Part shown: piece after piece, positions 8,166-16,615 of the stretch
Numbering within the stretch: position 1 is the stretch's first letter
Layout of the letters: each line of letters starts with the position of its first letter
The notes under the pieces: generated by a model
Databases searched by the model: none
Told to the model about the DNA's origin: nothing
Seen by the model: the letters and a program-made list of their open reading frames with translations, nothing else
Program-made: the position numbers and the translations under genes
Assembly: GCF_021738965.1 (NCBI RefSeq)
Contig: NZ_JAKKOQ010000001.1
Coordinates: 496,001-560,000, forward strand
Source of the DNA: Gordonia zhenghanii
GTDB lineage: Bacteria; Actinomycetota; Actinomycetes; Mycobacteriales; Mycobacteriaceae
Length of the DNA stretch: 64,000 bases
Reading direction: 5' to 3'

Positions 8166-9799
8166 CCATCAACCTTCTCGCCGCCGAGCCCGAAGCCGTC
8201 GGCAACACAACCGTCAACATCTCGATCTTCGTGGCATTCGTCGCGGTCACCATGTTCGTGGTGATCCGCGCCAGCCGGAAGAACGCTTCGGCGTCGGAGT
8301 TCTTCACTGCCGGTGGCGGTTTCACCGGCCAGCAGAACGGCATCGCCATCGCGGGCGACTACCTGTCGGCCGCCAGCTTCCTCGGGATCGCAGGCGCGAT
8401 CGCCGTCTACGGCTACGACGGCTTCCTGTACTCGATCGGCTTCCTCGTCGCGTGGCTCGTCGCGCTCCTGGTGGTCGCCGAACTGTTGCGCAACACCGGT
8501 CGGTTCACGATGGCCGACGTGCTGAGCTTCCGGTTGAAGGAACGGCCCGTTCGCATGGCCGCCGCGCTGTCGACCCTCGTCGTCTCGCTGTTCTATCTCC
8601 TCGCCCAGATGGCCGGGGCAGGCGGCCTGGTCGCGCTGCTGTTGAACATCCACGACAAGACCGGCCAGAGCGTCGTCATCGCCGTCGTCGGCGTGCTGAT
8701 GATCGCCTACGTGCTGATCGGCGGCATGAAGGGCACCACGTGGGTGCAGATCATCAAGGCCTGCCTGTTGATCGCGGGCGCCGTCGTGATGACTGCGATC
8801 GTCCTGGTCAAGTTCGGGTTCAACATCTCGCACCTCCTCGGCGAGGCACAGCACATGATCTCCGGTTCGGCCGACGAGGCCGTCGCCTCGCGTGACGTGC
8901 TCGCCCCCGGAGCCAAGTACGGCGGCTCTACCGAGTCGAAGATCAACTTCCTCTCCCTCGGCCTCGCACTCGTTCTCGGCACCGCGGGTCTGCCGCACGT
9001 ACTGATGCGCTTCTACACCGTGCCGACCGCCAAGGAGGCTCGCCGTTCGGTCGTGTGGGCCATCTCGCTGATCGGAGCCTTCTACCTGTTCACCCTGATC
9101 CTCGGTTACGGTGCCGCCGCCCTCGTCGGCCCGGACCGGATCCTCGGCGCTGCGGGCGGCGAGAACTCCGCGGCTCCGCTGCTGGCGCTCGAACTGGGTG
9201 GCACCGTCCTCCTCGGGATCGTGTCCGCGGTGGCGTTCGCGACCATTCTCGCCGTCGTCGCAGGCCTCGCGATCACCGCGTCAGCGTCGTTCGCCCACGA
9301 CATCTATGCGTCGGTTATCAAGCGCGGCAAGGCATCCGAGTCCGACCAGGTGCGTGTCTCGCGGATCACCGTCGTCGTCCTCGGCATCGTGAGCATCGTC
9401 CTCGGCATCCTCGCCAACGGCCAGAACATCGCGTTCCTCGTCGCCCTGGCGTTCGCCGTCGCGGCCTCGGCCAACCTGCCGACGATCGTGTACTCGCTGT
9501 ACTGGCGCCGGTTCAACACCCGCGGCGCCCTGTGGAGCATGTACGGCGGCCTGATCTCGTGCATCGTCCTCATCGTCTTCTCCCCCGCCGTCACCGGCGG
9601 CCCCAAGGCGATGGTCTCGAGCATCGACATCTCGTACTTCCCGCTGGAGAACCCGGGCATCGTCTCGATTCCGCTCGCGTTCCTCCTCGGCATCGTCGGG
9701 ACGCTCACCTCGCGAGACCGCGGCCAAGCAGCCAAGAACGCCGAGATGGAAGTCCGGTCGCTGACCGGTGTCGGAGCCGAAGGGGCCGTCGCCCACTGA
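8162..9799 (+). CDS. Cation/acetate symporter, ActP/MctC family
   Basis: 545 residues and about 13 membrane helices. Motifs: FFTAGGGFTGQQNGIAIAGD, YLSAASFLGIAGAIAVYG, FTMADVLSFRL, IGGMKGTTWVQIIKACLL and GTAGLPHVLMRFYTVP. The GDYLSAASF and TAGLPHVLMRFYT signatures are those of acetate/monocarboxylate symporters such as E. coli ActP and C. glutamicum MctC. It is the second such transporter in 2.3 kb and, unlike the first, has the short standard loop before GTAGLPHV. Coupled to the DUF485 gene. The transcript probably ends in the long hairpin just downstream. Confidence 0.92.
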   Translation: MTINLLAAEPEAVGNTTVNISIFVAFVAVTMFVVIRASRKNASASEFFTAGGGFTGQQNGIAIAGDYLSAASFLGIAGAIAVYGYDGFLYSIGFLVAWLVALLVVAELLRNTGRFTMADVLSFRLKERPVRMAAALSTLVVSLFYLLAQMAGAGGLVALLLNIHDKTGQSVVIAVVGVLMIAYVLIGGMKGTTWVQIIKACLLIAGAVVMTAIVLVKFGFNISHLLGEAQHMISGSADEAVASRDVLAPGAKYGGSTESKINFLSLGLALVLGTAGLPHVLMRFYTVPTAKEARRSVVWAISLIGAFYLFTLILGYGAAALVGPDRILGAAGGENSAAPLLALELGGTVLLGIVSAVAFATILAVVAGLAITASASFAHDIYASVIKRGKASESDQVRVSRITVVVLGIVSIVLGILANGQNIAFLVALAFAVAASANLPTIVYSLYWRRFNTRGALWSMYGGLISCIVLIVFSPAVTGGPKAMVSSIDISYFPLENPGIVSIPLAFLLGIVGTLTSRDRGQAAKNAEMEVRSLTGVGAEGAVAH

Positions 9800-9838
9800 C
9801 TCACTGCCCACTAACTCGCGGTGACCTCACTGCGACAT

Positions 9839-9911
9839 GCAGAAATCAGTACGCTCAGCAGACAGCGCGGACTAATAGTCCACCGCGGTCGCTGAGCGTA
9901 CTGATTTCTGC
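9839..9911. repeat. Perfect 21-bp inverted repeat with nested hairpin between convergent genes
   Basis: Arms of 21 bp beginning GCAGAAATCAGTACGCT (9839-9859) and its exact complement (9891-9911) enclose 31 bp that contain a further hairpin, GGACTA-A-TAGTCC with GC-rich flanks. It sits between the convergent symporter and amidase genes, so it can end transcription from both sides. The perfect arms, the lack of a T-run and the inner palindrome are unusual for a plain terminator. A small palindromic repeat element is the alternative. Confidence 0.8.
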
Positions 9912-9918
9912 GGTGGGG

Positions 9919-11325
9919 CTATGCGTCCTGGATGCGCGCGAAGGGGCGGGCGGCCTCGAGTTCGTAAGACAGTTCCAACAAGGTGCGTTCGTCGCCGATG
10001 TCGGCAGAGAAGTGGACGCCGACCGGCAATCCGTCGGGAGTCGACGCGAGCGGCAGAGTGACCGCGGGCGTCCCGCTCACATTGTTCGCAGGCGTGAACG
10101 AGACGTAGTCGATGAGCTTGTCGAAGATCTCGTCGAAGTCACCCGTCGGCGACAGGTACCCGATCTGCGGCGTCGCGTGCGCGAGCGTCGGCGACAGAAC
10201 GACGTCGAACTGATCACACAGACCACGGAAGGCCGCCGTCCCCTTGTTCAGTCGGCGGATCACGAACGGCAGCCGGTACATGCGCCGGAAGAACCGGCCC
10301 GACAGGGCTTGGGTGAACGGGTCGAGCTGCGAACGGTCGAATCCCTTCCCGACCGTCTTCGGACCGAACCGGTCGATGCCGAACGCCATCATCGCCCAGT
10401 AGTCGGCGAAGTCGTCGATGTACGACCGTTCGACCGGCAGCGGGACCGTCTCGACCCGGTGGCCCAACGACTCCAGCAGTTCGACGGTGTCGTTCAACGC
10501 AGAATTCGTCGGCGCGTCCAGCAGACGCCCGGTGATCGGCGCATTGACGAGTGCCACCCGCAGCCGACGACTGCCGGGTCCCTCGACGTGACCGATCGGC
10601 GGCAGACCGCCGGTGTCACGACGCGATTCGACATCGGCGAGGAACGCGGCACTGTCCCGCACCGACCGGGTGAGGACACCGTTCGAGACCAAGTCGATCG
10701 GAAGTTTTCCAGCCATCGCGGCGGGGGCTGTCCGCCCCCGCGACGGCTTCAACCCGACCAAGCCGCACGCGGCGGCCGGAATCCGAATCGAACCGCCTCC
10801 GTCGTTCCCGTGCGCGATCGGCAGCACGCCCGACGCGACGAGAGCCGCTGCGCCGCCGGAGGATCCGCCGGAGGAGAAGTCCGTGTCCCAGGGGTTCCGC
10901 GTCGGCGCGCGGTCCGCGAACTCGGTGGTCGCCGTCAGCCCGAAAGCGGGCGTCGCGGTCGCGCCGATCACGTTGAATCCGGCGCCGAGGAACTCGCCGG
11001 TGAACGCCTCGTCCGCCGATGCGGACGCAGCGGGCGTCGCTGCCGACCCGTTCCGCGTCGGCACGCCGCTGAACGCGGTGTTGTTCTTGATCGCCGACGG
11101 CACACCGGCGAACGCCCCGTGGAAGTCGTCGCCGGTCCGCGCCCGCGCACGCTCCCGATCGTCGAATGCGATCGCCGACAACGTCGGCTCCACCCGGTCG
11201 AGGCGAGCCAGTGCGGCGTCGAGGACCTCGGCGGCGCTGACCTGGCCGGACGATATCCGTTGCGCCACGTCGAGGGCGTCCGAGTCACCGAGAGCATCAT
11301 CGCCGAAGGCGTGAACGTGTTTCAT
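9919..11325 (-). CDS. Amidase signature family hydrolase
   Basis: 468 residues. The Ser-Ser-Lys triad of amidase-signature enzymes is visible: the Lys in VPSAIKNNTAFSGV (about 79), the cis-Ser in SSGGSSGGAAALVASGV and the nucleophilic Ser in NDGGGSIRIPAAACGLVG (about 175). It hydrolyses carboxamides; the family includes AmiC-type amidases, nylon-oligomer hydrolases and 6-aminohexanoate hydrolases. The C-terminal PAVTLPLASTPDGLPVGVHF is typical. ATG MKHVHAFGDDALG was chosen because the open frame further upstream overlaps the divergent dehydrogenase. It is not a GatA: no gatB/C is nearby. The 60-bp gap to the divergent acyl-CoA dehydrogenase must hold both promoters. Confidence 0.87.
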   Translation of the reverse strand: MKHVHAFGDDALGDSDALDVAQRISSGQVSAAEVLDAALARLDRVEPTLSAIAFDDRERARARTGDDFHGAFAGVPSAIKNNTAFSGVPTRNGSAATPAASASADEAFTGEFLGAGFNVIGATATPAFGLTATTEFADRAPTRNPWDTDFSSGGSSGGAAALVASGVLPIAHGNDGGGSIRIPAAACGLVGLKPSRGRTAPAAMAGKLPIDLVSNGVLTRSVRDSAAFLADVESRRDTGGLPPIGHVEGPGSRRLRVALVNAPITGRLLDAPTNSALNDTVELLESLGHRVETVPLPVERSYIDDFADYWAMMAFGIDRFGPKTVGKGFDRSQLDPFTQALSGRFFRRMYRLPFVIRRLNKGTAAFRGLCDQFDVVLSPTLAHATPQIGYLSPTGDFDEIFDKLIDYVSFTPANNVSGTPAVTLPLASTPDGLPVGVHFSADIGDERTLLELSYELEAARPFARIQDA

Positions 11326-11385
11326 GTCTTCGCAGCGTACTGCGAATCGTCGCGCCGCTCGATACCAAGGAGTAGGAAAGAGTTC

Positions 11386-12582
11386 ATGCAGCTTCGTTTC
11401 ACCCCCGAAGAGGAAGCGTTCCGGGCCGAGCTCCGCGAATTCTTCACCACCGAGATCCCCAAAGACATCCGACGGCGCAACGCCGAAGGCAAGACGATCC
11501 ACCCCGACGACGTCGTCACCACCACCCAGATCCTGAACACGCGCGGCATCGCCGTGCCCGCCTGGCCCGTCGAAGCAGGCGGACAGGACTGGACTCCGGT
11601 GCAGCACCACATCTGGCGTGAGGAGATGGCGCTCAACTTCGTACCCGACCTGCTGCCGTTCAACGCGGGCATGGTCGGTCCCGTCATCGCCCAGTTCGGC
11701 AGTGAGGAGCAGAAGGAGAAGTTCCTCCCCGCCACGCGGAACCTCGATCTCTGGTGGTGCCAGGGATTCTCCGAACCCGAAGCCGGCAGCGACCTCGCCT
11801 CGCTCAAGACTCGCGCAGTCCGCGACGGCGACCACTACATCGTCAACGGCCAGAAGACGTGGACCACCCTCGGCCAGTACGCCGACTGGATCTTCATGCT
11901 CGTGCGCACCGACCCCGATGTGAAGAAACAGGCGGGCATCAGCTTCCTGCTCATCGACCTCGACACCCCCGGTATCGAGATGCGGCCGATCCAACTGATC
12001 GACGGCGGTCACGAAGTGAACGAGGTCTTCTTCAGCGACGTCCGCGTCCCAGCCGAGAACCTCGTCGGCGAGGAGAACCAAGGCTGGACGATAGCCAAGT
12101 TCCTGCTGGGCAACGAGCGGTCCGGCATCGCTCGCGTCGGCTACACCAAGACCAAGCTGGCGCGCGCTAAGCAGCTGGCCGCCGAGATCACGACTCCGAC
12201 CGGCACTCTGCTCGACGATCCGGCGATCGCCGCCCGCCTGGCCGAACTCGAGAATCAACTACTCGCCCTGGAGATCACCCAGTTGCGGGTGGTCGCCGGT
12301 TCGTCCGACGGCAAGCAGAACCCGGCGTCGTCGCTGCTGAAGCTGCGCGGATCGCAACTGCAGCAGGACGCGATGGAACTCCTCGCCGACATCGCCGGGC
12401 CCGACTCCCTCCCCGTCGCAGGCGTCGACGCCGATGCGGCCAACGGCACCGCCGACGTGCTCTCGCCCGAGTGGGCTCAGCTCACCGTGCCGACCTACCT
12501 CAACTACCGCAAGGTCACGATCTACGGCGGCTCCTCGGAGGTCCAACGCCAGATCATCGACAAGGCCGTGCTCGGACTGTAG
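11386..12582 (+). CDS. Acyl-CoA dehydrogenase (FadE), larger subunit of a pair
   Basis: 398-residue flavoenzyme that oxidises acyl-CoA thioesters to 2-enoyl-CoA. Three domains are visible: an N-terminal alpha domain (MQLRFTPEEEAFRAELREFF), a middle beta domain with the FAD/substrate motif CQGFSEPEAGSDLASLKT and GQKTWTTLGQYADW, and a C-terminal alpha domain ending YGGSSEVQRQIIDKAVLGL. The start has AAGGAG and AGGAAAG upstream. It is followed 87 bp later by a shorter, divergent dehydrogenase. Adjacent non-identical FadE pairs in actinobacteria often form alpha2beta2 enzymes acting on bulky substrates such as steroid side chains, so the two probably work as one enzyme. Substrate unknown. Confidence 0.9.
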   Translation: MQLRFTPEEEAFRAELREFFTTEIPKDIRRRNAEGKTIHPDDVVTTTQILNTRGIAVPAWPVEAGGQDWTPVQHHIWREEMALNFVPDLLPFNAGMVGPVIAQFGSEEQKEKFLPATRNLDLWWCQGFSEPEAGSDLASLKTRAVRDGDHYIVNGQKTWTTLGQYADWIFMLVRTDPDVKKQAGISFLLIDLDTPGIEMRPIQLIDGGHEVNEVFFSDVRVPAENLVGEENQGWTIAKFLLGNERSGIARVGYTKTKLARAKQLAAEITTPTGTLLDDPAIAARLAELENQLLALEITQLRVVAGSSDGKQNPASSLLKLRGSQLQQDAMELLADIAGPDSLPVAGVDADAANGTADVLSPEWAQLTVPTYLNYRKVTIYGGSSEVQRQIIDKAVLGL

Positions 12583-12604
12583 GTCCCCGTCGGTAGAGCG
12601 TCCC

Positions 12605-12651
12605 CCCGCTGGTCGAGCGTCCCCCGCTGGTCGAGCGAAGTCGAGACCCCT
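12605..12651. repeat. GGTCGAG-type dispersed repeat, two half units
   Basis: CCGCTGGTCGAGCG appears twice, the second copy extending to GGTCGAGCGAAGTCGAGACC. The same element recurs at 52303-52430 and 58163-58266 and, as a fragment, near 1495. Here it fills the gap between the paired dehydrogenase genes, just before the ribosome-binding site of the second. Confidence 0.8.
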
Positions 12652-12669
12652 GAACCTGAAAGAGAACCC

Positions 12670-13788
12670 ATGCAATTCGATCTTTCCGAAGAGCAGGTGA
12701 TGTTGCGCGACACCGTGCGCGACGTCCTGACCTCCACGTACAACGTCGAGAAGCTGCGCGAGGTGACCGACACCGATCTCGGTTGGAGCCGCGACGTGTG
12801 GCGTTCCCTCGCCGAGATCGGCATCCTCGGCCTCGTCTTCAGCGAGGACGACGGCGGGATGGGCGCAGGCCCCGAAGAACTCTCCGTCGTCATGGAGGAG
12901 ATCGGCGCGAGCCTGGCGCCCGAGCCGCTCCTGGGGTCGGTGATCGTGCCCGGCATGCTCGTCGCCCGCACCGCCGACGACGCCACCCGCGCCGAGATCG
13001 TCGCCGGGCTGTCGTCCGGCGCACGGATGCTGGCGTTCGCCCACACCGAGGCCGGCGACCGGTGGCCGCACACCGCGGTGGCGACGGCAGCCGCCGACGG
13101 CAGGCTGACCGGCACCAAGACCCTCGTCGATCACGGCGACTGCGCCGACACGTTCGTGGTCTCCGCGCGCGAACCCGACGGCGCGATCGCGCTCTACCTG
13201 GTCGCCGCCGACGCGGACGGGCTGACTCGCACCGCGTACCGCACGCACGATCGACGACGCGGAGCGCAACTCGAACTGTCCGGAGCGCCGGGCACGCGTC
13301 TGCACGGCGGCACGGACGCGGAACAGGCGATCGCCGACGTCGAGGTCGCCACCCAGTCGGCGCTGTGCGCCGAGGCCGTCGGAGCGATGACCTGCGCATT
13401 GGACATGACGACCGACTATCTGAAGTCGCGCAAGCAGTTCGGGGTCCCCCTCGCCACGTTCCAAGCGCTGTCGCACCGAGCCGCAGAGATGTTCGCCTCC
13501 GCCGAACTGGCCCGCAGTATGAGCACCTATTTCACCGCGTCGCTCGCCGACGGCGACTACGATCCGATCACCGCGTCGCGGGCCCGTCTGCAGATCAACC
13601 GGAGCGGCCGCCACGTCGGGCAGGAAGCAGTCCAGATGCACGGCGGCATCGGGATGACCGCCGAATACCCCGTGGCCCACTACGTCAGCCGCCTCACCGC
13701 GATCTCCCACACGCTCGGGGACGCCGACGCCCATCTCGCACGACTGTCCGGGTCGGTGGCCGATTGGGAGATGGTCACCGTCGGCTGA
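12670..13788 (+). CDS. Acyl-CoA dehydrogenase (FadE), smaller subunit of a pair
   Basis: 372 residues with the acyl-CoA dehydrogenase fold: N-terminal MQFDLSEEQVMLRDTVRDVL, FSEDDGGMGAGPEEL, a weakly conserved middle domain, and a C-terminal helical domain with YLKSRKQFGVPLATFQALSH and QMHGGIGMTAEYPVAHYVSR. The middle domain lacks the usual E-P-x-A-G-S-D FAD-contact motif seen in its partner (the matching stretch reads FAHTEAGDRWPHT), and the C-terminal catalytic region is divergent. This fits a beta-type subunit that supplies part of the active site in a heterotetramer with the preceding protein. Confidence 0.87.
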   Translation: MQFDLSEEQVMLRDTVRDVLTSTYNVEKLREVTDTDLGWSRDVWRSLAEIGILGLVFSEDDGGMGAGPEELSVVMEEIGASLAPEPLLGSVIVPGMLVARTADDATRAEIVAGLSSGARMLAFAHTEAGDRWPHTAVATAAADGRLTGTKTLVDHGDCADTFVVSAREPDGAIALYLVAADADGLTRTAYRTHDRRRGAQLELSGAPGTRLHGGTDAEQAIADVEVATQSALCAEAVGAMTCALDMTTDYLKSRKQFGVPLATFQALSHRAAEMFASAELARSMSTYFTASLADGDYDPITASRARLQINRSGRHVGQEAVQMHGGIGMTAEYPVAHYVSRLTAISHTLGDADAHLARLSGSVADWEMVTVG

Positions 13789-13804
13789 GCGATACAGTCG
13801 TCGC

Positions 13805-14245
13805 ATGGAACCGCTGGAGATCTTCCGTAGCGACATCGCCGACGTCACGTCGTACGGCCTGTTGTCGGTCGCGTTGCTCATCGTCGGATTCGCCGCGCTC
13901 GACCTGGTGACTCCCGGCAGCCTGCGCACCAAGGTGTGGGTGGAGCAGAACCGATCGGCCGTGGTCCTGTCGGTCGCTCAGTCGGCAGGCCTGGCGATCG
14001 CGCTCGCGGCGGGGATCGGCGCGTCGACCGAGTTCGAGTTGTCCAAGGGCGTGCTGTTCACGCTCGGCTACGGCATCGCGACCATCGCGCTGATGATGTT
14101 CTCGTTCGTCCTCGTCGACTGGCTCACCCCCGGCAAGCTCGGATCCGTACTGCTCGACGAGGCCGACGGCGGTTACTCGCGTGCCGCGTGGCTCAACGCG
14201 GTGGTGTTCGTCGCGATCGGACTCTTCGTCGCTGCCGCCTTGTGA
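13805..14245 (+). CDS. DUF350 family integral membrane protein
   Basis: 146 residues with four predicted helices arranged as two repeats: YGLLSVALLIVGFAALDLVT / VLSVAQSAGLAIALAAGIGA and FTLGYGIATIALMMFSFVLV / AAWLNAVVFVAIGLFVAAAL. The paired D-L-V-T-P-G and D-W-L-T-P-G segments after helices 1 and 3 are the DUF350 hallmark. The function of the family is not established. It follows the dehydrogenase pair by 16 bp and may be transcribed with it without sharing its function. Confidence 0.75.
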   Translation: MEPLEIFRSDIADVTSYGLLSVALLIVGFAALDLVTPGSLRTKVWVEQNRSAVVLSVAQSAGLAIALAAGIGASTEFELSKGVLFTLGYGIATIALMMFSFVLVDWLTPGKLGSVLLDEADGGYSRAAWLNAVVFVAIGLFVAAAL

Positions 14246-14319
14246 CGCGTAACCAGTTGTCACAGAAACTGGCCGCTGGTCTATTGTGACGGGCAATACA
14301 ACCGTTGGAAGGACATCCC

Positions 14320-14781
14320 ATGGCTGCACCCATCATCGAAGACTCCATCGACGTGACCGCGTCGCCCGAAGCCGTCTGGTCGGTCATCAGTGATCTGCCG
14401 CGGATGGGCGAGTGGAGCCCGCAGTGCAAGAAGATGGTCGTCTTCGGCGGCGAGGTGAAGCAGGGCGCCCGCACGCTCAACGTGAACCGCCGCGGTCCCC
14501 TCTTCTGGCCGACGACCGCCAAGGTGGTCGCCTTCGAGCCGAACCGGGAGATCGCGTTCCGCATCGCCGAGAACCACACGGTGTGGTCGTACCGGATCGA
14601 GCCGACCGAGACCGGGTCGCGGGTCACCGAATCACGGGCGGCCGCGGGCGGCAAGACGACGTCGGTGTCCGCGTTCCTCGTCGACAAGGTGTTCGGGGGC
14701 AACGACTCGTTCGAGGACGAGCTCCGCGCGGGCATCCGTGAGACGCTCGGCAAGGTCAAGCGGGCAGCCGAAGGAGCCTAG
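14320..14781 (+). CDS. SRPBCC (polyketide cyclase/START-like) family protein
   Basis: 153 residues with the helix-grip fold of ligand-binding SRPBCC proteins: the opening strand IIEDSIDVTASPEAVWSVIS, a central sheet (LNVNRRGPLFWPTTAKVVAF, YRIEPTETGSRVTESRAA) and the long C-terminal helix FEDELRAGIRETLGKVKRAA. GGAAGGA lies seven bases before the ATG. Family members bind lipids, polyketides or other hydrophobic ligands in a deep pocket. No catalytic residues can be assigned. M. tuberculosis has many such proteins, mostly uncharacterised. Confidence 0.8.
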   Translation: MAAPIIEDSIDVTASPEAVWSVISDLPRMGEWSPQCKKMVVFGGEVKQGARTLNVNRRGPLFWPTTAKVVAFEPNREIAFRIAENHTVWSYRIEPTETGSRVTESRAAAGGKTTSVSAFLVDKVFGGNDSFEDELRAGIRETLGKVKRAAEGA

Positions 14782-14861
14782 TCCGGCGACCTCTAGACTT
14801 ACCTCAACGCAAAGCGCTCACGGACGACCCGCTGCCGGAGCCAGACGTGAGGAGACTCCCG

Positions 14862-15578
14862 GTGGCACGACGCCCCGCTCAACCCGACGATCGCACCGGT
14901 GTGGCGCATCTGATCGACCTGTTCAACGCGACGGTCCCGCCCGTGCACCGGCGCGGACTGCCGTTCGTCGCCGCACCGGCCGCCATCGCACTACTCGGAC
15001 GCAGGCACCCGTGGCTCGCCCGCTCGGCCGCGGCCGCCGCCGCCGCGTCGGCCCTGTTCTTCCGGCACCCGTCCCGGGTGCCGCCAGTCGGGGCCGGTCT
15101 GGTCGTCGCCCCCGCGGACGGAGCCGTCGCTCTGGTCGACAAGGCCGTTCCGCATCCCGAACTGGGTCTCGGCGATCAGCCGTTGCCCCGCGTGTGCATC
15201 TTCTTGTCGATCTTCGACGTCCACGTTCAGCGCGTCCCGGCCGCCGGCCGCGTCGTCTCGATCGAGCACAAGCCCGGCGAGTTCCTGTCGGCCGACCTGC
15301 CCGAGGCGAGCACCGCGAACGAGCGCACGTCGATGACGATCGCGACCGGACCGGACGGGACCGGGCCGCAGGTCGGCGTCGTCCAGATCGCCGGACTCCT
15401 GGCTAGGCGCATCGTCAACGACGCATCGGTCGGCGACGAACTGGTACTCGGCGACACGTACGGGCTGATCCGCTTCGGATCCCGCGTCGACGTCTACCTG
15501 CCGGCAGGCAGCGTGCCGAAGGTGTCGGTCGGGCAGCGGGCCGTCGGCGCCGAGACCGTCCTCGCGGACCTGACCTGA
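14862..15578 (+). CDS. psd: Phosphatidylserine decarboxylase
   Basis: 238 residues. It converts phosphatidylserine to phosphatidylethanolamine, using a pyruvoyl group made by self-cleavage. Visible are FFRHPSRVPP, VVAPADGAV (catalytic Asp), the LPRVCIFLSIFDVHVQRVP histidine region and the C-terminal cleavage motif IRFGSRVDVYLP, with cleavage expected between Gly and Ser (about residue 207). The second of two in-frame GTGs is taken because GAGGAG lies eight bases before it and the product then starts MARRPAQPDDR, like mycobacterial Psd. It overlaps pssA by one base, placing synthesis and decarboxylation of PS in one operon. Confidence 0.95.
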   Translation: MARRPAQPDDRTGVAHLIDLFNATVPPVHRRGLPFVAAPAAIALLGRRHPWLARSAAAAAAASALFFRHPSRVPPVGAGLVVAPADGAVALVDKAVPHPELGLGDQPLPRVCIFLSIFDVHVQRVPAAGRVVSIEHKPGEFLSADLPEASTANERTSMTIATGPDGTGPQVGVVQIAGLLARRIVNDASVGDELVLGDTYGLIRFGSRVDVYLPAGSVPKVSVGQRAVGAETVLADLT

Positions 15579-16612
15579 TGCCCGACACGCCGACTCGACG
15601 CCGCCCTCGCAGACTCCGCCGCGACGGCACGCCACGCCGCAGGCTGCGCGTCGCGGGCCGTAACTCGCGCGCGGACACCCGCCGCCGTTCCCTGCGCGAC
15701 GGTCGCATGTTCCTACCGTCCGCGCTCACCATCCTCGCGCTCTGCGCAGGCCTCACCGCGGTCCGGTCCGCGGACGCGGGCCACATCGACCTCGCGATGG
15801 GACTTCTGGTCGTCGCAGCCGTCCTCGACGGACTCGACGGACGCGTCGCTCGACTCATGGACGCGACCACCAAGATCGGCGCCGAGATCGACTCCCTGGC
15901 CGACGCCGTCAACTTCGGCGTTGCGCCGGCACTGATCATCTACTCGACGGTTCTCCGAGGCCAGGAAGGCGTGGGCGAAGACCTCGGCTGGGTGCTCGTT
16001 CTCATCTACTGCGCGGCGATCATCCTGCGATTGGCCCGCTTCAACACCCTGCTCGACGACGACGCCGCCCCCGGTTACACGAAGGACTTCTTCGTCGGCG
16101 TCCCCGCACCGATCGCCGCATTGACCGCATTGGTGCCGGTCGGCGCCATGCAGCACTTCGGCGAAGGCTGGTGGACGTCGACGGCTGCCGTCGGCGCGTG
16201 GCTGGTCTTCGTCGCCGTCCTCGCCGTGAGCCGGTGCCCGACGCTGTCGTTCAAGTCGGCGCGGGTGCGGCCGAGTGCGCTGGCCGGACTCCTCATCGTG
16301 GTCGCCGCGGCAGCCGCCCTCCTGATGACGTTTCCGTACCTCCTGATGATGCTGGCGGTCCTGGCCTACCTCGCCCACATCCCGTTCGCATGGCGGATGC
16401 AGCGGTGGGCCGCCTCGCACCCCGATCACTGGGACGCAGCACCCCGCGACCGGCGCATCCAACGACGCGACGAGCGACGCGGGGAACGACGAGCCTCGAA
16501 CGGCGTGCGGCGCCGCACGATCCCGCGGAAGCCGTCCGCGGCCCGCTTGGGCCTGCGTCGCCCCGTGGCTCGAGAGAATCAGATTCCCGACCCCTACGAC
16601 CCGGAGGACTGA
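15578..16612 (+). CDS. pssA: CDP-diacylglycerol-serine O-phosphatidyltransferase
   Basis: 344-residue membrane enzyme that makes phosphatidylserine from CDP-diacylglycerol and serine. The CDP-alcohol phosphatidyltransferase signature D-G-L-D-G-R-V-A-R-x8-G-x3-D-x3-D is complete (about 88-110: DGLDGRVARLMDATTK then GAEIDSLADAVNFG). About eight hydrophobic segments follow. An Arg-rich N-terminus (about 45 residues) and an Arg-rich C-terminal tail (from about 285) are longer than in most PssA proteins and should lie on the cytoplasmic face. Its start overlaps the psd stop, and the AAA ATPase gene follows four bases after its stop. Confidence 0.95.
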   Translation: MPDTPTRRRPRRLRRDGTPRRRLRVAGRNSRADTRRRSLRDGRMFLPSALTILALCAGLTAVRSADAGHIDLAMGLLVVAAVLDGLDGRVARLMDATTKIGAEIDSLADAVNFGVAPALIIYSTVLRGQEGVGEDLGWVLVLIYCAAIILRLARFNTLLDDDAAPGYTKDFFVGVPAPIAALTALVPVGAMQHFGEGWWTSTAAVGAWLVFVAVLAVSRCPTLSFKSARVRPSALAGLLIVVAAAAALLMTFPYLLMMLAVLAYLAHIPFAWRMQRWAASHPDHWDAAPRDRRIQRRDERRGERRASNGVRRRTIPRKPSAARLGLRRPVARENQIPDPYDPED

Positions 16613-16615
16613 CCC

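Noticed and set aside
9839..9911. Terminal inverted repeats of an insertion sequence
   Set aside because: Only 31 bp lie between the arms, with no transposase; too small for an IS, though a palindromic repeat element remains possible.
9055..11385. Upstream extension of the first acyl-CoA dehydrogenase frame to a 1175-residue protein
   Set aside because: The extension runs antisense to the amidase and out of frame with the symporter gene. The family start MQLRFTPEEEAF with its own AAGGAG lies at 11386.
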